DNA from: Candidatus Saccharimonadota bacterium
Lineage (GTDB): Bacteria > Patescibacteriota > Saccharimonadia > Saccharimonadales > Saccharimonadaceae
Direction: 5' to 3'
DNA length: 5,504 bases
NCBI GenBank assembly: GCA_003545655.1
Contig: DODJ01000015.1
Span: 1-5,504, forward strand
The notes beneath the pieces were generated by a model, which worked only from the letters and a program-made list of their open reading frames with translations, did not search any database and had not been told where the DNA came from. Shown here in pieces: positions 5,275 to 5,504 of this stretch (the stretch's first letter is position 1; each line of letters begins with the position of its first letter). The translations under genes and the position numbers were made by a program.

Positions 5275-5504
5275 ATGGCGCACAAAAAGAAACTCACCCA
5301 CAAACCGTCCGCAATTCTTAACCGTCGGGCTTCGTTTGACTACGCATTGGGCGATGAACTGAAGGTCGGCATTGTGCTGACAGGCCAAGAAGTACGTGCT
5401 GCCCGTGACGGGCGCGTACAACTGAAGGGCTCATTCGTCACAATTCGAAATAATGAGCTATGGCTCAATAACGCCAGCTTCACGCTACGTCTAAATACAA
5501 AAAG
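5275..5504 (+). CDS. smpB: SsrA-binding protein SmpB, N-terminal half
   Basis: The first 76 codons and two bases are present; the gene runs off the right edge (family length is about 150-160 residues). SmpB binds tmRNA and delivers it to stalled ribosomes for trans-translation. The match is direct: NRRASFDYALGDELKVGIVL (16-35) aligns with the family's Asn-Arg-Arg-Ala-x-Phe/His-x-Tyr start. TGQEVRAARDGRVQLKGSFV (36-55) aligns with the oligonucleotide-binding barrel segment Gly-x-Glu-Val-Lys-Ser-Leu-Arg, and ELWLNNASF (61-69) with Glu-x-Trp-Leu-x-Asn-x-His-Ile. Ser20 stands where Arg or Lys is more usual, and Ala-Ala (42-43) replaces Ser-Leu, both mild. The Lys-rich N-terminus (residues 4-6) is normal. 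The C-terminal tail that reaches the decoding centre is outside the window. Confidence 0.95.
   Translation, partial: MAHKKKLTHKPSAILNRRASFDYALGDELKVGIVLTGQEVRAARDGRVQLKGSFVTIRNNELWLNNASFTLRLNTK

Noticed and set aside
1..5504. Search for a novel defence system, mobile element, CRISPR array, tRNA or riboswitch.
   Set aside because: All long segments are accounted for by genes of housekeeping or envelope type plus one unknown protein. No tRNA-like fold, spaced repeats, transposase or nuclease motifs were seen.

Overview
The window is compact chromosomal DNA of about 50% GC with about nine protein genes, and nearly every base is coding or short regulatory spacer. No RNA gene, mobile element, CRISPR array or convincing intrinsic terminator is visible. 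Small operons, an F-type ATP synthase, short proteins and the style of the AtpB and glycosyltransferase sequences suggest a Candidate Phyla Radiation (Patescibacteria) genome, most likely a Saccharibacteria (TM7) relative. This is an inference from sequence style, not a database match. TGA acts as a normal stop (ends of atpB and of the reverse-strand glycosyltransferase), which argues against the recoded Gracilibacteria and Absconditabacteria.

Left block, reverse strand (1-1147): the start of the F1Fo ATP synthase operon, read leftward. The order is a small AtpZ/AtpI-family membrane protein, atpB (Fo subunit a) and the first codons of a gene that is probably atpE (Fo subunit c). The first two genes overlap by one base. 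atpE has its own strong ribosome binding site and possibly its own internal promoter.

Middle block, forward strand (1233-2884): a three-gene operon with a glutaredoxin-like redoxin (CxxC), an unrecognised 186-residue soluble acidic protein and an alpha/beta hydrolase. It diverges from the ATP synthase operon. The two -35 boxes physically overlap in the 85-base spacer, so the two promoters may compete.

Right block (2860-5504): a reverse-strand GT4 glycosyltransferase, whose 3' end overlaps the hydrolase gene tail-to-tail by 25 bases; a divergent forward-strand second GT4 glycosyltransferase; and the first half of smpB (trans-translation). The 148-base spacer between the glycosyltransferases holds a perfect 10-bp inverted repeat and ATACAAG repeats that look like an operator. 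The two enzymes probably build an envelope glycolipid or polysaccharide; their substrates cannot be read from the sequence.

The most notable theme is promoter architecture. Four genes (AtpZ/AtpI-like, both glycosyltransferases, smpB) have a TGnTAnnnT extended -10 box ending only 8-12 bases before the ATG and no Shine-Dalgarno, which predicts leaderless or nearly leaderless mRNAs. The redoxin, the 186-residue protein and atpE have clear Shine-Dalgarno sequences. The window therefore appears to mix two modes of translation initiation.
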